NCBI GenBank assembly: GCA_017163975.1 | Contig: JAFFSR010000035.1 | Location: forward strand, 1,722,501 to 1,786,500 | DNA from: Anastatus disparis | Lineage: Eukaryota > Arthropoda > Insecta > Hymenoptera > Eupelmidae | Length of the DNA stretch: 64,000 nucleotides | Reading direction: 5' to 3' | Shown: in pieces, positions 11,168 to 22,092 of the stretch | Layout of the letters: each line of letters opens with the position of its first letter | Numbering within the stretch: the first letter of the stretch is position 1 | Program-made: the position numbers and the translations under genes | The notes under the pieces: model-generated | Database searches by the model: none | Told to the model about the DNA's origin: nothing | Seen by the model: the letters and a program-made list of their open reading frames with translations, nothing else

Positions 11168-11503
11168 TGTTGTAATATGTAAATGTTGTGTCTTATATTT
11201 GTAAGCGTATCACCTTCCGTCGGTAAATGCGTACTCGACCATATATATGAATCAGCAAATCAGCTGAGAAAGAGAGGCTCTAGTCGAGCTCAGTCAGCCT
11301 GTTGAACAGAGTCTAGCAAGCGCCATGTAGCGATAAAGACAAGCTCTTTACAATAGCATATGTAAAGTAAAGCTCAGCCATTTATTAAAAGAAAGAACAT
11401 TACTGTACTTAATATAATTAGAATATATATCAACCAGTTTAATATTATTAAAGAAAAGTGTTTTCCTCTCCGATGCCGGAACACAAAATCTCTATTCCCA
11501 ACA
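11168..11503 (+). mobile_element. Solo LTR of a second retrotransposon, nested in the Copia element
   Basis: 336 bp beginning TGTTGTAATATG and ending CTATTCCCAACA, with the direct repeat ATAAT on both sides (11163-11167 and 11504-11508). The interior has a plausible LTR layout, with AAAGCTCAGCCATTTATTAA before the end. There is no internal region, so it is what remains after LTR-LTR recombination. Its 5-bp duplication and TGTTG...CAACA ends suit a Copia-type element other than the host. Confidence 0.75.
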
Positions 11504-12438
11504 ATAATAAAATTAAATAACATCTTAGCTGCCTAGTTCTCACATAACTTAATATCTCTAAGGAAATTCGTAGATGTCGAGTTGAGAATTTACTTAGTTG
11601 ATAAGATTTTAGAAGTTTTTTAAAAAATAAACAGGAAGATATGAAGAAAAGCCAAGTCGTTACTAATTCTTAGATGTCACAAGAATCCAAGAAGACGCAT
11701 CAGGAACAGCTGTGAGGAACATCTCTTCAAGGCCTAAATGATATATACAGAGGACTTCCTAAGTCAATCTCAGACTGTCCATCATCAGGATATTATACAG
11801 AAGAACCGTCAGAGATTGGGAGGGAGAAAGTGTCAGAAGTCCTACAAAGAAAAAGATGTCAAAGAAAATCACGTTGCCAGGAAAATGATGGACTTCAATA
11901 AAATTAGAATCCCAGAAGTTAACGGATTTACGTGGGAAGAGAAGAAATGAATAGAAGTTAAACCAAATACACTAAACAAAGTCATACTATGAGATATACG
12001 ATTAAGACGTGTCTTTCGGATGTTTAAAATAGCTGTAAAAATTATTAGACTGTTTAAAATAAATTAAATTTCAGGATAACCTTTTTAGAGTGTGAATTTT
12101 GTATAATGGATATAATGCAAAACTTTCCATTCAAAGAAGCAAGAACCAAAGGAACAAGATGTCATGGAACCTACTCGATTACCACCATGTCAGTTTCCGG
12201 AGCTGAATTGCTCATGTTTTTGTAAATGCCTGCTCGAGATTCATCACTGTATACTCAAAAATGGGAGTGAGATTGGAGGACGTCCTGAAAAGTTTTTCAA
12301 GACTGCAGGAAGGATACTTGGAGAAGATTCCGGAGTATTTCGCGTCAAAGCTGAAAAAAAAGTATTGAATTCACCGGAGGAGGTTCTACAAAGGTGATGG
12401 TTGAGAACAGCATGGAGGGTGGCTTCGGATCGTTGTAT

Positions 12439-12570
12439 TCACCAAGGTTGAATGGAGCTACTGAGAAGTTCAATGGGACGCTTCAATCGAAAATTGAAGC
12501 CATGATGATAAATTCGGCCTTACCAGGAGGTACGTCAATTCTAGCAATGGAAAAAGCTATACGCATCTAA
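12439..12570 (+). pseudogene. Copia integrase fragment
   Basis: A clean 43-codon frame reads SPRLNGATEKFNGTLQSKIE and continues AMMINSALPGG. This is the Copia integrase block in which the P-x-x-NG-x-x-E-x-x-N-x-T motif supplies the last catalytic acid (E in ATEKF) and is followed by the M-x-x-x-x-LP helix. The frame stops at TAA (12571). Upstream sequence from 12164 has remnants in other frames. It cannot make a working enzyme. Confidence 0.65.
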
Positions 12571-13639
12571 ATTAAACTCCAAGATCTCTATAGAAGTTAA
12601 ATCACTAGAAAGTAAACTAAATAAGGACAAAATTAGAAGTTTGGCTACACCACATACATCAGACTACTTATCACTAAATTGAAAACAGCTGAAACATCAC
12701 CAAGAGCAGTACAGACACGTTAGTGTAACGAAAAACTAATAGACTAAGATGTATAAAAATTAAAAACAACATTGAAAAATTCGGACCACTGGAAGTTGAT
12801 AAGAAAGTCAAAAACAAAACTGAAAAAGTGAACAGATAATTTGAAGTGCCAGAAAAGACTGCGAGCGAGTAGATGTTACAGAAAAAGAAATGTAAGTACA
12901 GCCAGAAGTAAACAACTAGAAACCATCCAAATCCACAAACGAGAAAGATGGATAGAAACACGTGTAGAGGACCTTATCAAACAACAAACAGTTCCAAAAA
13001 TATCAAATGTCTGAAAAGAGCAACCAAATCCTAGTGAACGTGAACAAACCCAAGTTCATACAAAGATTCCATGCAATCAATTGAAAGAGGGAGTCGTCAA
13101 GCAGCTACAACGAGTATAATAAAAATCTATGATGGGAAAGAAGTTCGGGAAATCGCAGACGCACCCCATAATGAATCAACTAAAAAAAGGATTAATATAA
13201 TAGATTTCAAAAAAGTATTCAAAAAGAAATCTGATAAAACAATCAATACTTCCTATAAAACAAAATAAGTCTCCGAAGGCTTCAAAAGCAAAAGAAAGTA
13301 TGGACTGAGAGTAACATATGCTCCAATTCTTGAGTGCCTTTGATATGATCTGTTTTAAGTATTTTAAACAGACATAACCTAAAAGCTGAACAATCATATG
13401 CAATGTCAGCTTTCTCTAATGGGACCCTGTAAATAGAAGTATACATAAAGATTTCAGACGTGCTCACCTACAACTAAGAAGCTAAGATGTGAGACGTATT
13501 CAGGATTTCAGAAATACTTCTGTACACTCAAAGTAAGTTCAAAAAGTTGAAACAAAAAGTTCCCAGTAGAAGTTTTAAAACTAGAACTGAAAAGAAGTAA
13601 ACAAATATTATCTATTTACCTCAAGTAAAGAACGATAAG

Positions 13640-14045
13640 TTGTTTTTATTGTATTGTATGCAAATGATGCAGTGCTATCAGGAAATAGACGTGCAAAAAT
13701 CAAAGAAGTTAGTTCACGAAATAAAAAGTTGCAGAAAACATAGACGTTTCCTAATAATTAATATTGTCTGAGACTATATAAAAAGAAGTTTGCATCTGAG
13801 TCGAAAGAGACTTACAGAAAAGATGCTAAAACGTTTTGATGTAATGGAGTGCAAAGCTAAATTGATACCCACAGTTACAAGAAAAATCAGAAACCGGGTG
13901 TATGAGAAGTGAAAACACATCCGAGATCAAGGAGACGTAGTTAAGAATATATTATTCAAAAAAATATTTGGAAGTTTATGGCACCTATCTGAAACAGCCC
14001 AACTTGATGCAGCCTATGCGGTGAACTACTTATCAAGGAAGCAGA
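13640..14045 (+). pseudogene. Copia reverse transcriptase C-terminal fragment
   Basis: LLYANDAVLSGN (13651 onward) occupies the catalytic position that is normally YVDDM in Copia elements. Here the first catalytic D is N, so the active site is lost. Downstream, HLSRKRLTEKMLKRFDVMEC (about 13792) matches the conserved LSQ-x-x-Y-x-x-x-IL-x-x-F-x-M-x-x-C block. LSETAQLDAAYAVNYLSRKQ (about 13987) matches the TRPDI-x-YAVN-x-LSR block. The pieces are separated by stops and small shifts. Confidence 0.7.
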
Positions 14046-14460
14046 CAAAACCCACATGTGACTAGTTAGGAGTCAAAAGAATATTAAGATATCTCAGAAG
14101 TGCAGCAGATCAAGGACTGGCCTTCGATACACAAGGAGAGATGCTGAAAACCATGGGAGATGCTAGTTCTACGACTTCTCATCTACAACAAAATATATTA
14201 TCAGATTGTTTGGATATACGATTTCGAGGAGAAGCAACAAACAAAATACTTTACACTCTCTGTCTGTCAAACTGAATTCGTCATTTGTGATGCAAGCCAG
14301 AAACTGGTATCTATCAACAAAGTTATGCAAGACCTAATTGGAAAGACTTTGGACTCCAATGACTGTAAAGTGATGACAGTTCAACAGATGGCTGCATCCA
14401 TAGACGACAGTCACGAAATTAAAATCTACGATGATGTTAAAACGATCAAATAAAATTTAG
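14046..14460 (+). pseudogene. Copia RNase H domain fragment
   Basis: VKRILRYLRSAADQGLAFDT (about 14072) is the standard block leading from RT to RNase H, followed by GDASS, the remnant of the first-aspartate strand. The 97-codon frame at 14160-14453 contains FTLSVCQTEFVICDASQKLV, equivalent to VSLSS-x-EAEY-x-A-x-x-EA in intact elements. The catalytic E-A-E is degraded to Q-T-E here. It then contains INKVMQDL and DDSHEIKIYDDVKT, where intact copies have the SKHIDI-x-Y-H strand. The domain is interrupted just beyond by the nested DNA transposon, and its tail resumes at 18823. Confidence 0.65.
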
Positions 14461-14744
14461 AAGTCGGAGAACCAACAGAAAATAGTAGTTACATGGTAAC
14501 TATAGAAAGTCTTGTCTGATAGAAGGAAAAATCATCAACGAATTGTTGATGACTAACAAAATAATGCAAACATCATATCATAACCATTACCAACTGACAA
14601 TTTTTCATTATTCTAGAAGTAGAATACTCGAACTAAAATATTTTATTGTCTTAGACAATAAAGGGTATTAAGAATAAAGAAGTTGAAATGTAAATTAAGA
14701 TGTGACATGCTGCATTAAAATTTATCTGCACATAATTACGTATA

Positions 14745-15469
14745 TGGCTGATTCCATTCAGATTCATGCAGGCCGTCACTGATCGAATTTTTTTTTTTCT
14801 TTTAAGTAATGAAAATACCTTCTATTATGTATATAAAGATAAAATTTATCTCGTAGAACGCTCAAAAAAATTTTTTTTTTTACTACAGCAATTCTAGTGT
14901 TGGATATAAAAACGAAAATTCAAAAATTGAAAATGAACCTCTACTTTTAAATGACTATAGCTCCGTCAATTTTTAACCTTTTTAGGCGTTCTTTTAACAA
15001 AAGTGTGCGGAATTTTGTCTTGTTTAAAATGCAATCTCGATTTTTGTAATACAATTTGATCTTACTGAGTTATTTACGAAAAACCGAAAAAAAGCGATTT
15101 TTTTCAAATACGATTTTCTCAAAAACTATATATTTTTTTTTTTTTGAAATTTTTATATAATTTTATAGATAAAAAATACTAACTTTTAGGGTAGGTAAGA
15201 ATATGCGATTTTGCCTTATTTTTTTTTAACAGATTTTTAAACGTTTTTTTTTATATTTTCGATTTTAAAACATTGATACCATGGCGCATTGTACTATTTT
15301 TCCAACTTTACGTATTCTTACAACTATTTTTATGCTTTTCTTTATTAATATATCAAAAATATCAACAATAATCTTTAAAATAAACCCCGGATCGAATATT
15401 TTGATCAATTAGAACCAAAGTTATGACGATTTAAAGTTTAAAAAAAATGCTGAAACTTTAAATAAATAT
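14745..15469 (+). repeat. Left terminal inverted repeat of the DNA transposon
   Basis: Pairs with 18098-18818 along its length, with scattered mismatches. It contains ATAGCTCCGTCAATTTTTAA near 14956, the motif also found in other long-armed repeats of this window. Confidence 0.85.
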
Positions 15470-15837
15470 GATATTTACATTGAGGAAACGCAATTTTCGT
15501 TAAAGATTAAAATCTGAAGATATAAATTTTTTAATTCAGAAAAAAAGTTATTTTGATGAAAGAATATATAATCATTTATCCTCTTTTTATGGTACATTAT
15601 TATAATAAAAATTTTTTTTGTTGAAGAATATAATTCTTTTATCAGTTTGAATTTCGCGCCTAGAATTTGAATTTATTTTGTAGGGAGTTGACGCATGTCA
15701 CTACTAGGTGGCGATGATTCGTTCTTTGCATTCTCATCAACGACTTGACGCGTTTAAAAATATAAGAAAAGGAAGATAAAAAATAAAGTTGTTTAAGAAA
15801 AATTATTTTTTTCGATTTATCATTGAACAGAATATCA

Positions 15838-17887
15838 ATAATGGCATCACTGATTGTCAAAATGAAGTGCAAGGATTTAAAAGAAAAGCACAAAAAAGTT
15901 GTTTATGATTGCTCCAAAAGTCCGCTTAGAGAATTAGGTGATCTAACGGAGTCTTTGAAGCGCCTGTATCCAAATACTTCTTTCTCTAGAGAAGATAAAG
16001 TATGCCCTTCGTGTTACAAAATATTATTAGATAAAGTGGAAAATGCGCCTATTTCATCGACTTCAAACAGTCAACAATCTTCAGAAGATTTTATTCATAG
16101 TGAGGCTGTGGTAGAACAGCTCAACGAGACTTCAAGTAATTTGAAATTAAATATTTCACCAATTAAAATGCCTCAAAGTATCAATATCAAGATGCGAGAA
16201 TCTTGTGCTCTCTGAAAAAGAAAACAAATAAACGATGCATTTGATTCACAAATAGCAAGTAAAATGATGAAAGTCTACGATATAACGGATTAGCCCGCAT
16301 TGAATGAAAATAATGAATGTAAAACAAATGATAATGGCTTGAGAATATTAAAATTGCATTAGATAATTGTTCAAATTTTCTTGAGAAAGTGCGATTGTTG
16401 AGTATTATACCAAGTGATATTTCCAAAGATTATTTATTATCAGTTTTACCAAATGTAACTATTTATATGATTGATCAAGCACGATCATTGGTAAATAACA
16501 AAAAAATTTACAAGCAGTCTGAGAACTATTGTGGCCATTCTTTGGATAGTGAAATTGTAATGAAAGTAAAAGTTCATTATCTGAACGATGATTTTAATTG
16601 TTTTCGTCAAAGTGCGAATAAAAGCGACACAGTATCTATCAAAGAAAATGGTATAAAAACTAAAACAGTCAAACGCTTTCTTACGCGAAGTATAAAAGAA
16701 ATATATCAATTATTCAAAGACGAAAATCCTGAAATGGAAACAAAATTTGGTAAATCAACATTTACGCTTTAAGACCGAAGTGGGTTATACCACATCCACC
16801 CACCGATTCGTGTCTTTGCGTTTACTGCGAGAATCTTAAACTTATGTTAGATGCTTTGAATAATTATAAAAAAGAGAATAAACAAGACACTGCAGATTTG
16901 GAATTGAAAATATGTTCTCCACTTTTTTGTTCAAAAGATGATATGAAATATGTACTAAGAGAATGTAAAGAATGTCCCATTGGAGATTCTATTGATTTAC
17001 AAGTAATTTCTTTGACAGAAGAAGATTTATATGAAGAAATAATCTATGGTGTTTGGGAAAAATCAAATTTACTGAATAAAACTAGCACAATTGAAAATTT
17101 CTTAATAGAGTTAAGAGAGCGCGCTCTCACTGTAAGAGCTCATGAATTGGTCAAAGAAATTCAACGCATAGCAATTAAAGAGGTTAAACTTTTAGCGAAC
17201 AATAATGACTTCCAATTAGTTATTCATGTCAATTTTGCAGAAAATTGGACAGTTCTTCTTCAAAATAAAATTCAAAGCTATCATTGGAATAAAAACCAAA
17301 TATCAATATTTACGTCGGTATGCTATTTTGGAAATGATAAAACAGTCAGTTATGTCACCGTCTGTAACGATATTAAACATGATTCGCATCATGCCCTAAT
17401 GGCTATAAATTTAATTATCGATAACTCAAAACAAAAACATATTGCGCAAGATCTTAATGAAATCATAACCATTTCCGATGGAGCTGCCAGTCATTTTAAA
17501 AATAGATATCAATTCTATGAGCTTCAAAACTCAAAAGTAAACAGAAAATGGTTTTCTTCTGCAACAGGTCATGGTAAAGGCGCTTGTGACGGTATTGGTG
17601 GTTTAGTTAAACATTATGCTACCACGCATAATCTGTCCAAGAAGAGTGCAGATTTTATTAGAAACGCTGAAAACTTCGCCACTCACGTATCAAAATATAC
17701 TCCGTCGATTAACATTCTTGTTATCCGCAAGGATGAGTTAGAAGTTTTCCGACTGACAAAAAAAATGGAATGGTTAGGAAATGCAAAAGAAATTAAAGGT
17801 ATTCAAAAGATTCACTGTTGGAAAAGTGAACGAAACCAAATCTACACTGCCAAAACTTCGAGACATGAGTGGCAAGAAGTAAAATGA
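15838..17887 (+). pseudogene. DDE-like transposase of a multicopy arthropod family, broken
   Basis: Segment 1 (15838-16215) has a CPSCY zinc-ligand-like motif. After stops near 16215-16380, segment 2 (16389-16772) follows. A +1 shift at about 16763 then joins it to segment 3, reading LRPKWVIPHPPTDSCLCVYC into the 347-codon frame at 16844-17887. That last part shows HVNFAENW, SDGAASHFKNRYQF and GHGKGACDGIGG, the three blocks typical of a large family of uncharacterised repeat-borne proteins in arthropods and cnidarians. From memory the first block is normally DFAEN; here codon 17231-17233 gives N, so a presumed catalytic acid is lost. A nuclease/transposase role is inferred from the acidic blocks and the inverted-repeat setting. 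Confidence 0.7.
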
Positions 17888-18022
17888 AAGGTTTTATTTA
17901 AATTCGAATTTTTTTATTCACATTAGTTCTCAATTCATTAGTGTTCTTTCTTAATTGTATCGCATATTATTTGTTCATTGAAAATGACCAAATAATATAT
18001 TTTATTATTTAAAAAACTCACC

Positions 18023-18091
18023 TTTTCAAAATTCAAATTCAAAATTCAAAATTCAAAATTCAAATTCAAAATTCAAAATTCAAAATTCAAA
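18023..18091. repeat. Short tandem repeat of TTCAAAA/TTCAAA
   Basis: About ten units of ATTCAAA/ATTCAAAA immediately inside the right arm of the DNA transposon, between the transposase end and the arm. Confidence 0.85.
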
Positions 18092-18097
18092 GTAAAT

Positions 18098-18818
18098 ATA
18101 TTTATTTAAAGTTTCAGCATTTTTTTTTAACTTTAAATTGTCATAACTTTGGTTCTAATTGATCAAAATATTCGATCCGGGGTTTATTTTAAAGATCATT
18201 GTTAATATTTTTGATATATTAATGAATAAAAGCATAATAATAGTTGTAAGAACACGTAAAGTTGGAAAAATAGTACAATGCGCCATGGTATCAATGTTTT
18301 CAAATCGAAAATATAAAAAAAAACGTTTAAAAATCTGTTTAAAAAAATAAGGCAAAATCGCATATTTTCACCTACCCTAAAAGTTAGTATTTTTTATGCA
18401 TAAAATCATATAAAAATTAAAAAAAAAAAAATATATAGTTTTTGAGAAAATCGTGTTTGAAAAAAATCGCTTTTTTTCGGTTTTTCGTAAATAACTCAGT
18501 AAGATCAAATTGTATTACAAAAATCGAGATTGCATTTTAAACTAGACAAAATTCCGCACACTTTTGTTAAAAGAACGCCCAAAAAGGTTAAAAATTGACG
18601 GAGCTATAATCATTTAAAAGTAGAGGTTCATTTTCAATTTTTGTATTTTCGTTTTTACATCTAACACTAGAATTGCTGTAGCAAAAAAAAAAATTTTTTT
18701 GAGCGTTCTACGAGATAAATTTTATCTTTATATACATAATAGAAGGTATTTTTATTACCTAGAAGAAAAAAAAAATTCGATCAGTGACGGCCTGCATGAA
18801 TCTGAATGGAATCAGCCA
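18098..18818 (-). repeat. Right terminal inverted repeat of the DNA transposon
   Basis: Inverted partner of 14745-15469. It ends AATGGAATCAGCCA followed by TATA. The 63-71 codon frames within (18159, 18699) are not genes. Confidence 0.85.
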
Positions 18819-18822
18819 TATA

Positions 18823-18959
18823 GATGTAGAAATAGATGCGAACATTCAGAAGTCATAAGCCGTATTATGCGGTATCTTCTTTCAGGTGATACTATAGATT
18901 GTAAAGACAATTAACATGAGGAAAGGATAAAAGGACAGAGGTCTGTTGGAGGGAGGGAG
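18823..18959 (+). other. Resumed 3' end of the Copia internal region with purine tract
   Basis: The Copia internal sequence continues after the nested transposon and ends with GGAGGGAGGGAG just before the 3' LTR. This purine run is the expected polypurine tract for plus-strand priming. Confidence 0.6.
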
Positions 18960-19209
18960 TGTTAAGAATAGGAGCTCCAACAAACCAAACTTTCCCAGCG
19001 CCACCTAAAGATTGTTGTCGCGCGCAATCTAATCGAGCCCCACTATTGGTTTCGACGTCGCCTGCCGTGCTCGATGGAGCTGCCTTGTTGCATTAGATCT
19101 AAGATAGTTTTTTTCTTTGTTTAAACTTGTTTCTATATATTAATTAAGTCATTTGTTATTCTATAAATATTAAAGGGATTTATTTGAGTTTTGGCTCCTA
19201 GATCCAACA
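18960..19209 (+). repeat. Copia 3' LTR
   Basis: Same 250-bp sequence as 7680-7929 with about 10 substitutions and no indels that I could see. Followed by ATATA. Confidence 0.92.
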
Positions 19210-19239
19210 ATATATTTACAAAAACACACACATGAGGCT

Positions 19240-19475
19240 TACCTAGAAGGTAACAATTATATCTAATAAGCCATACTAAAATGACACATAGACACCTGTT
19301 GGAAAAAAAACAGCTCCATAATGTGAAAACTGCAATAAAAACTTGGATATGAAACATATTCTTTTTAACTGTTAAACATATAACAGTAAAAGACAGGAAC
19401 TCTACATATCACTACACACTGAGCCTGAGCAGCGGAAAATTTGAACAAAAATGACGACAAAAACTGACAACGGGA
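19240..19475 (+). pseudogene. Possible LINE C-terminal zinc-knuckle remnant
   Basis: A frame near 19318 reads CENCNKNLDMKHILFNC, the C-x2-C...H-IL-x-x-C cluster that closes the ORF2 of Jockey/CR1/I-type LINEs. It is followed by a stop and then YNSKRQELY, as in the usual C-x-x-Y-x-x-x-R end. Only ~60 codons are recognisable and stops are present. The Copia element abuts this fragment on its left, so the rest may be upstream of 7675 or lost. Confidence 0.4.
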
Positions 19476-19564
19476 TTGGACTTAAATCATTCATTAATAT
19501 ATATTAGTATATAAGTATGTTTTGTATGCAAGAGTGTTTGTAAAGATGTTCATAGTTACATAGC

Positions 19565-19583
19565 AAATATATAATATATATAT

Positions 19584-19650
<67 letters not shown>
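19565..19650. repeat. AT microsatellite with short AC tail
   Basis: About 75 bases of AT dinucleotides followed by ACACACACAC. A segment just before it (about 19490-19565) recurs at about 21345-21430. Confidence 0.9.
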
Positions 19651-19655
<5 letters not shown>

Positions 19656-20044
19656 AAGAAAAATAAATAGTAACTTTAGTTATAGATAGTAATGAAAATT
19701 ACTATATTTTATAAAAGAGCTGGGACATTTAAGAATCATAAAGATATTTATTACATTTATAACAAATATTACTATAAGATTTGATAAGGTTGGCAACATC
19801 GTTTAAAAAATGAAACTATATCTTATTAGAAAAATTGCTATGTTAAATAGTAAAAATTATATTAAAGTAAAATTTTATTATGCATATAATAAATTTTATT
19901 ATGAATATAATAAGTTTTACTTTTTCAAATAATAATGTCAAGTTGATAATCTGTAAATTTATTTCCAACCTGAAAAGTTTTCTACCAAATTGAAAGTATA
20001 GTTCTGTAACATATTTAGACGATTCGAAATTTTATACGTAACAT

Positions 20045-20117
20045 GTCATAATAGCGCAGTCGGTAACGTTCACGCTTTCCAATCTCGAGGTACCCGGGTT
20101 CGATTCCACTTCAGGTA
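20045..20117 (+). tRNA. tRNA-like sequence with A and B boxes (pseudogene or SINE head)
   Basis: TAGCGCAGTCGG (20052-20063) is a perfect internal A box. GGTTCGATTCC (20097-20107) is a perfect B box, and the spacing of 45 bases is right for a tRNA. CTTTCCAAT at the anticodon position could give a TCC (Gly) anticodon. The T stem and acceptor stem do not pair well, so this is a degenerate tRNA or a tRNA-derived SINE rather than a functional gene. The start of the 6.7-kb inverted repeat (20103) falls inside the B box. Confidence 0.45.
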
Positions 20118-20444
20118 AGTTTTTTTCAGAGGTAATTTATTTTTAAAAAAATTAAATTCATGAATAAATTAAATTGGAAAAATAAATTAAATTAGAAAAA
20201 TTCAATAACAAGTTACGGGTTAAAAAAAAGAAAAAAAAGTAAATAAAATCTGTTTTTTCAAATTTTATTATGTGACATAGTAATTTTTCTTATAACGCAG
20301 AAATGTTCCACTCTTCCTATACAATTTAGTAATTTTTAATACAATCTATAATTATATTTATCATAGCATTTTTCTCCATGTACATATGAAAATTCGAAAG
20401 CACCATAAAATTTTTCTGTTGTAACGTATATTATTTTAATTAAT

Positions 20445-21118
20445 GACTGACAAGGAGAGTACCCAACCTTCGGGAAACGGATTTGGCTAAAACTGCAGGA
20501 TTTGATTTTTTGATGAAAAAAAATGAACCCGTGTTTTTTCTTTTCTTTGAATAGGCCCCATAAACGGAGATATAGACATTTTTTTGAAAATATAATGAAA
20601 AGGAGCTTTTATAAGATCTTGAATAACAAACAACTAAGACTCTTACAAAAAAATGTATAAAAAAAAATAAAGTACAGATTAAATGCTTCAATTTAAGCTT
20701 TGTTACATTAAAAAAGCTTGTGTCGTTAAAAAGTTACAGGCTATTAAAATATGCTAATGAAATAGCGTAAAAAATTGATACACGCTAAAAATATTAATAA
20801 ATATGTAGTAATTTTCAATTAGGCACAACTTTTGAACCATACAAGCTTTTTTAATGCAACAAAGCTCAAATTAAAGCATTTAATCTGTACTTTATTTTAT
20901 TTTTCATACATTTTTTTGTAAGAGTCTTAGTTGTTTGGTTATTCAAGATCTTATAAATGCTCCTTTTTATTGTATTTTCGAAAAATGCCTATATCTCCGT
21001 CTATGGGGCCTATTCAAAGAAAAGAAAAAACACGGGTTCATTTTTTTTCATCAAAAAATCATATCCCGCAGTTTCAGCCAAATCCGTTTCCCGAAGGTCG
21101 GGTACTTTCCTTGTGAGT
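20445..21118. mobile_element. Inverted-repeat element GACTGACAAGGAGAGTACCC (left-arm copy)
   Basis: Begins GACTGACAAGGAGAGTACCC and ends with the near complement (GGTACTTTCCTTGTGAGT). The two halves of ~250-330 bp pair almost throughout, around the AAGCTTGTGTCGTTAAAAAG centre. Frames of 61-83 codons here, on both strands, are hairpin artefacts. Family members: 5963-6409 and 25818-26490. Confidence 0.8.
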
Positions 21119-21165
21119 AAAATTTATTGTATTATAAATGTATCTATTGATGTTCACATTTAATA

Positions 21166-21169
<4 letters not shown>

Positions 21170-21212
<43 letters not shown>
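21170..21212. repeat. AT microsatellite
   Basis: About 21 AT units. The mirror copy is at about 25727-25766. Confidence 0.9.
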
Positions 21213-21214
<2 letters not shown>

Positions 21215-21645
21215 CAATAGAAATATTATATGAATAAACTAATAACTAATACCGACAAACATTTATTAGATTTTATTGCGACTAAAACATAAATTAAGTG
21301 CCATGAAAGGAAAAATAATTATTTAAAAATTTACAATCGAAAATTTTTTAATATATATCAGTATACAAGTATGTTTTGAATGCAAGAGTGTGTGTGCAGA
21401 TGTTCATAGTTGCATAACAATGTATATATTGTAACGGTTATTTTGTGCTCGTTACAAAAAAGAATTAGCTTTTATTTGAATATTATTTTTAGCTAAATCT
21501 ATGAACTTGAATATATGCGGAGTTGCTGAAAACTAAGAAATTTACTAAATATTATACAGCGAACTCCGATAGTGCTAGCTAGTAAAACTATTGACTAGCG
21601 ACCAAATCATGTATGATATACTTGTCGCTTGCTGCACTCACTGCG

Positions 21646-21690
21646 TCTCTTTCTCTCTCTCTCTCTTCCTCCCTCTCTCTCTCTCTTACC
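21646..21690. repeat. CT-rich simple repeat
   Basis: CTCT tract with short interruptions; the mirror GA tract is at about 25247-25290. The 69-codon frame over it is an artefact. Confidence 0.85.
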
Positions 21691-22090
21691 TGAGCTTGAA
21701 TATGAATACATGCACACATAACGACACTGTGCTGTTGAGCCTTCTTTCTTTCCTGCTATATATTGCTTGGTGGTGTACTAATGCATGTGTTATGAATTAA
21801 TAATGAAAGTTTAATGTAATTAGTGGGTCCACCTATATTTGCGTTTTTAGTAAGGGGATTCACTAGAAGATAGAAAATAAAAATTTTTTAACTAAAACAA
21901 ACAATTTAAAAAAAATTTTTTAACAAAAAACAAAACCGACTTCAAAAAAATGCACTAAACAGTTACAAATAATTTTTGATCTTCAATAATTATACGCATA
22001 CTACGCATCTAACTCAACACATGTGTAGCAAACATTTTATAGATTATCTAATCATTTGTAAACAGCACAAGCAAATTATATTTTTTTATG

Positions 22091-22092
<2 letters not shown>

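Larger units (their letters stand above)
14745..18818 (+). mobile_element. DNA transposon with ~720-bp terminal inverted repeats, nested in Copia
   Basis: The left arm (14745-15469) and right arm (18098-18818) are inverted copies. Outer ends read TGGCTGATTCCATTCAGATT and its complement. TATA flanks both sides (14741-14744, 18819-18822), the likely target duplication, though TA cannot be excluded. Between the arms a decayed transposase-like gene runs on + (15838-17887). A lone arm of the same family is at 27.04-28.12 kb. The element lies in the RNase H part of the Copia and so is younger than it. The family is unnamed by me. Confidence 0.85.
7680..19209 (+). mobile_element. Copia (Ty1) LTR retrotransposon, full span with nested insertions
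   Basis: Two 250-bp LTRs (7680-7929 and 18960-19209), both TG...CA, differ at about 10 positions (roughly 96% identical). They are flanked by the 5-bp target duplication ATATA (7675-7679 and 19210-19214). A primer site follows the first LTR and a purine tract precedes the second. Recognisable integrase, reverse transcriptase and RNase H fragments occur in Copia order between 12.4 and 14.5 kb, all on +. The 11.5-kb span is inflated by a solo LTR (11168-11503) and a 4-kb DNA transposon (14745-18818). The polyprotein is heavily interrupted by stops. Confidence 0.9.

Noticed and set aside
15660..15893. 77-codon minus frame overlapping the transposase start
   Set aside because: Shadow of the plus-strand gene and its leader.
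20440..21163. Several 61-83 codon frames near 20.4-21.2 kb
   Set aside because: They mirror one another across the inverted-repeat element and recur in the right arm; no domain recognised.
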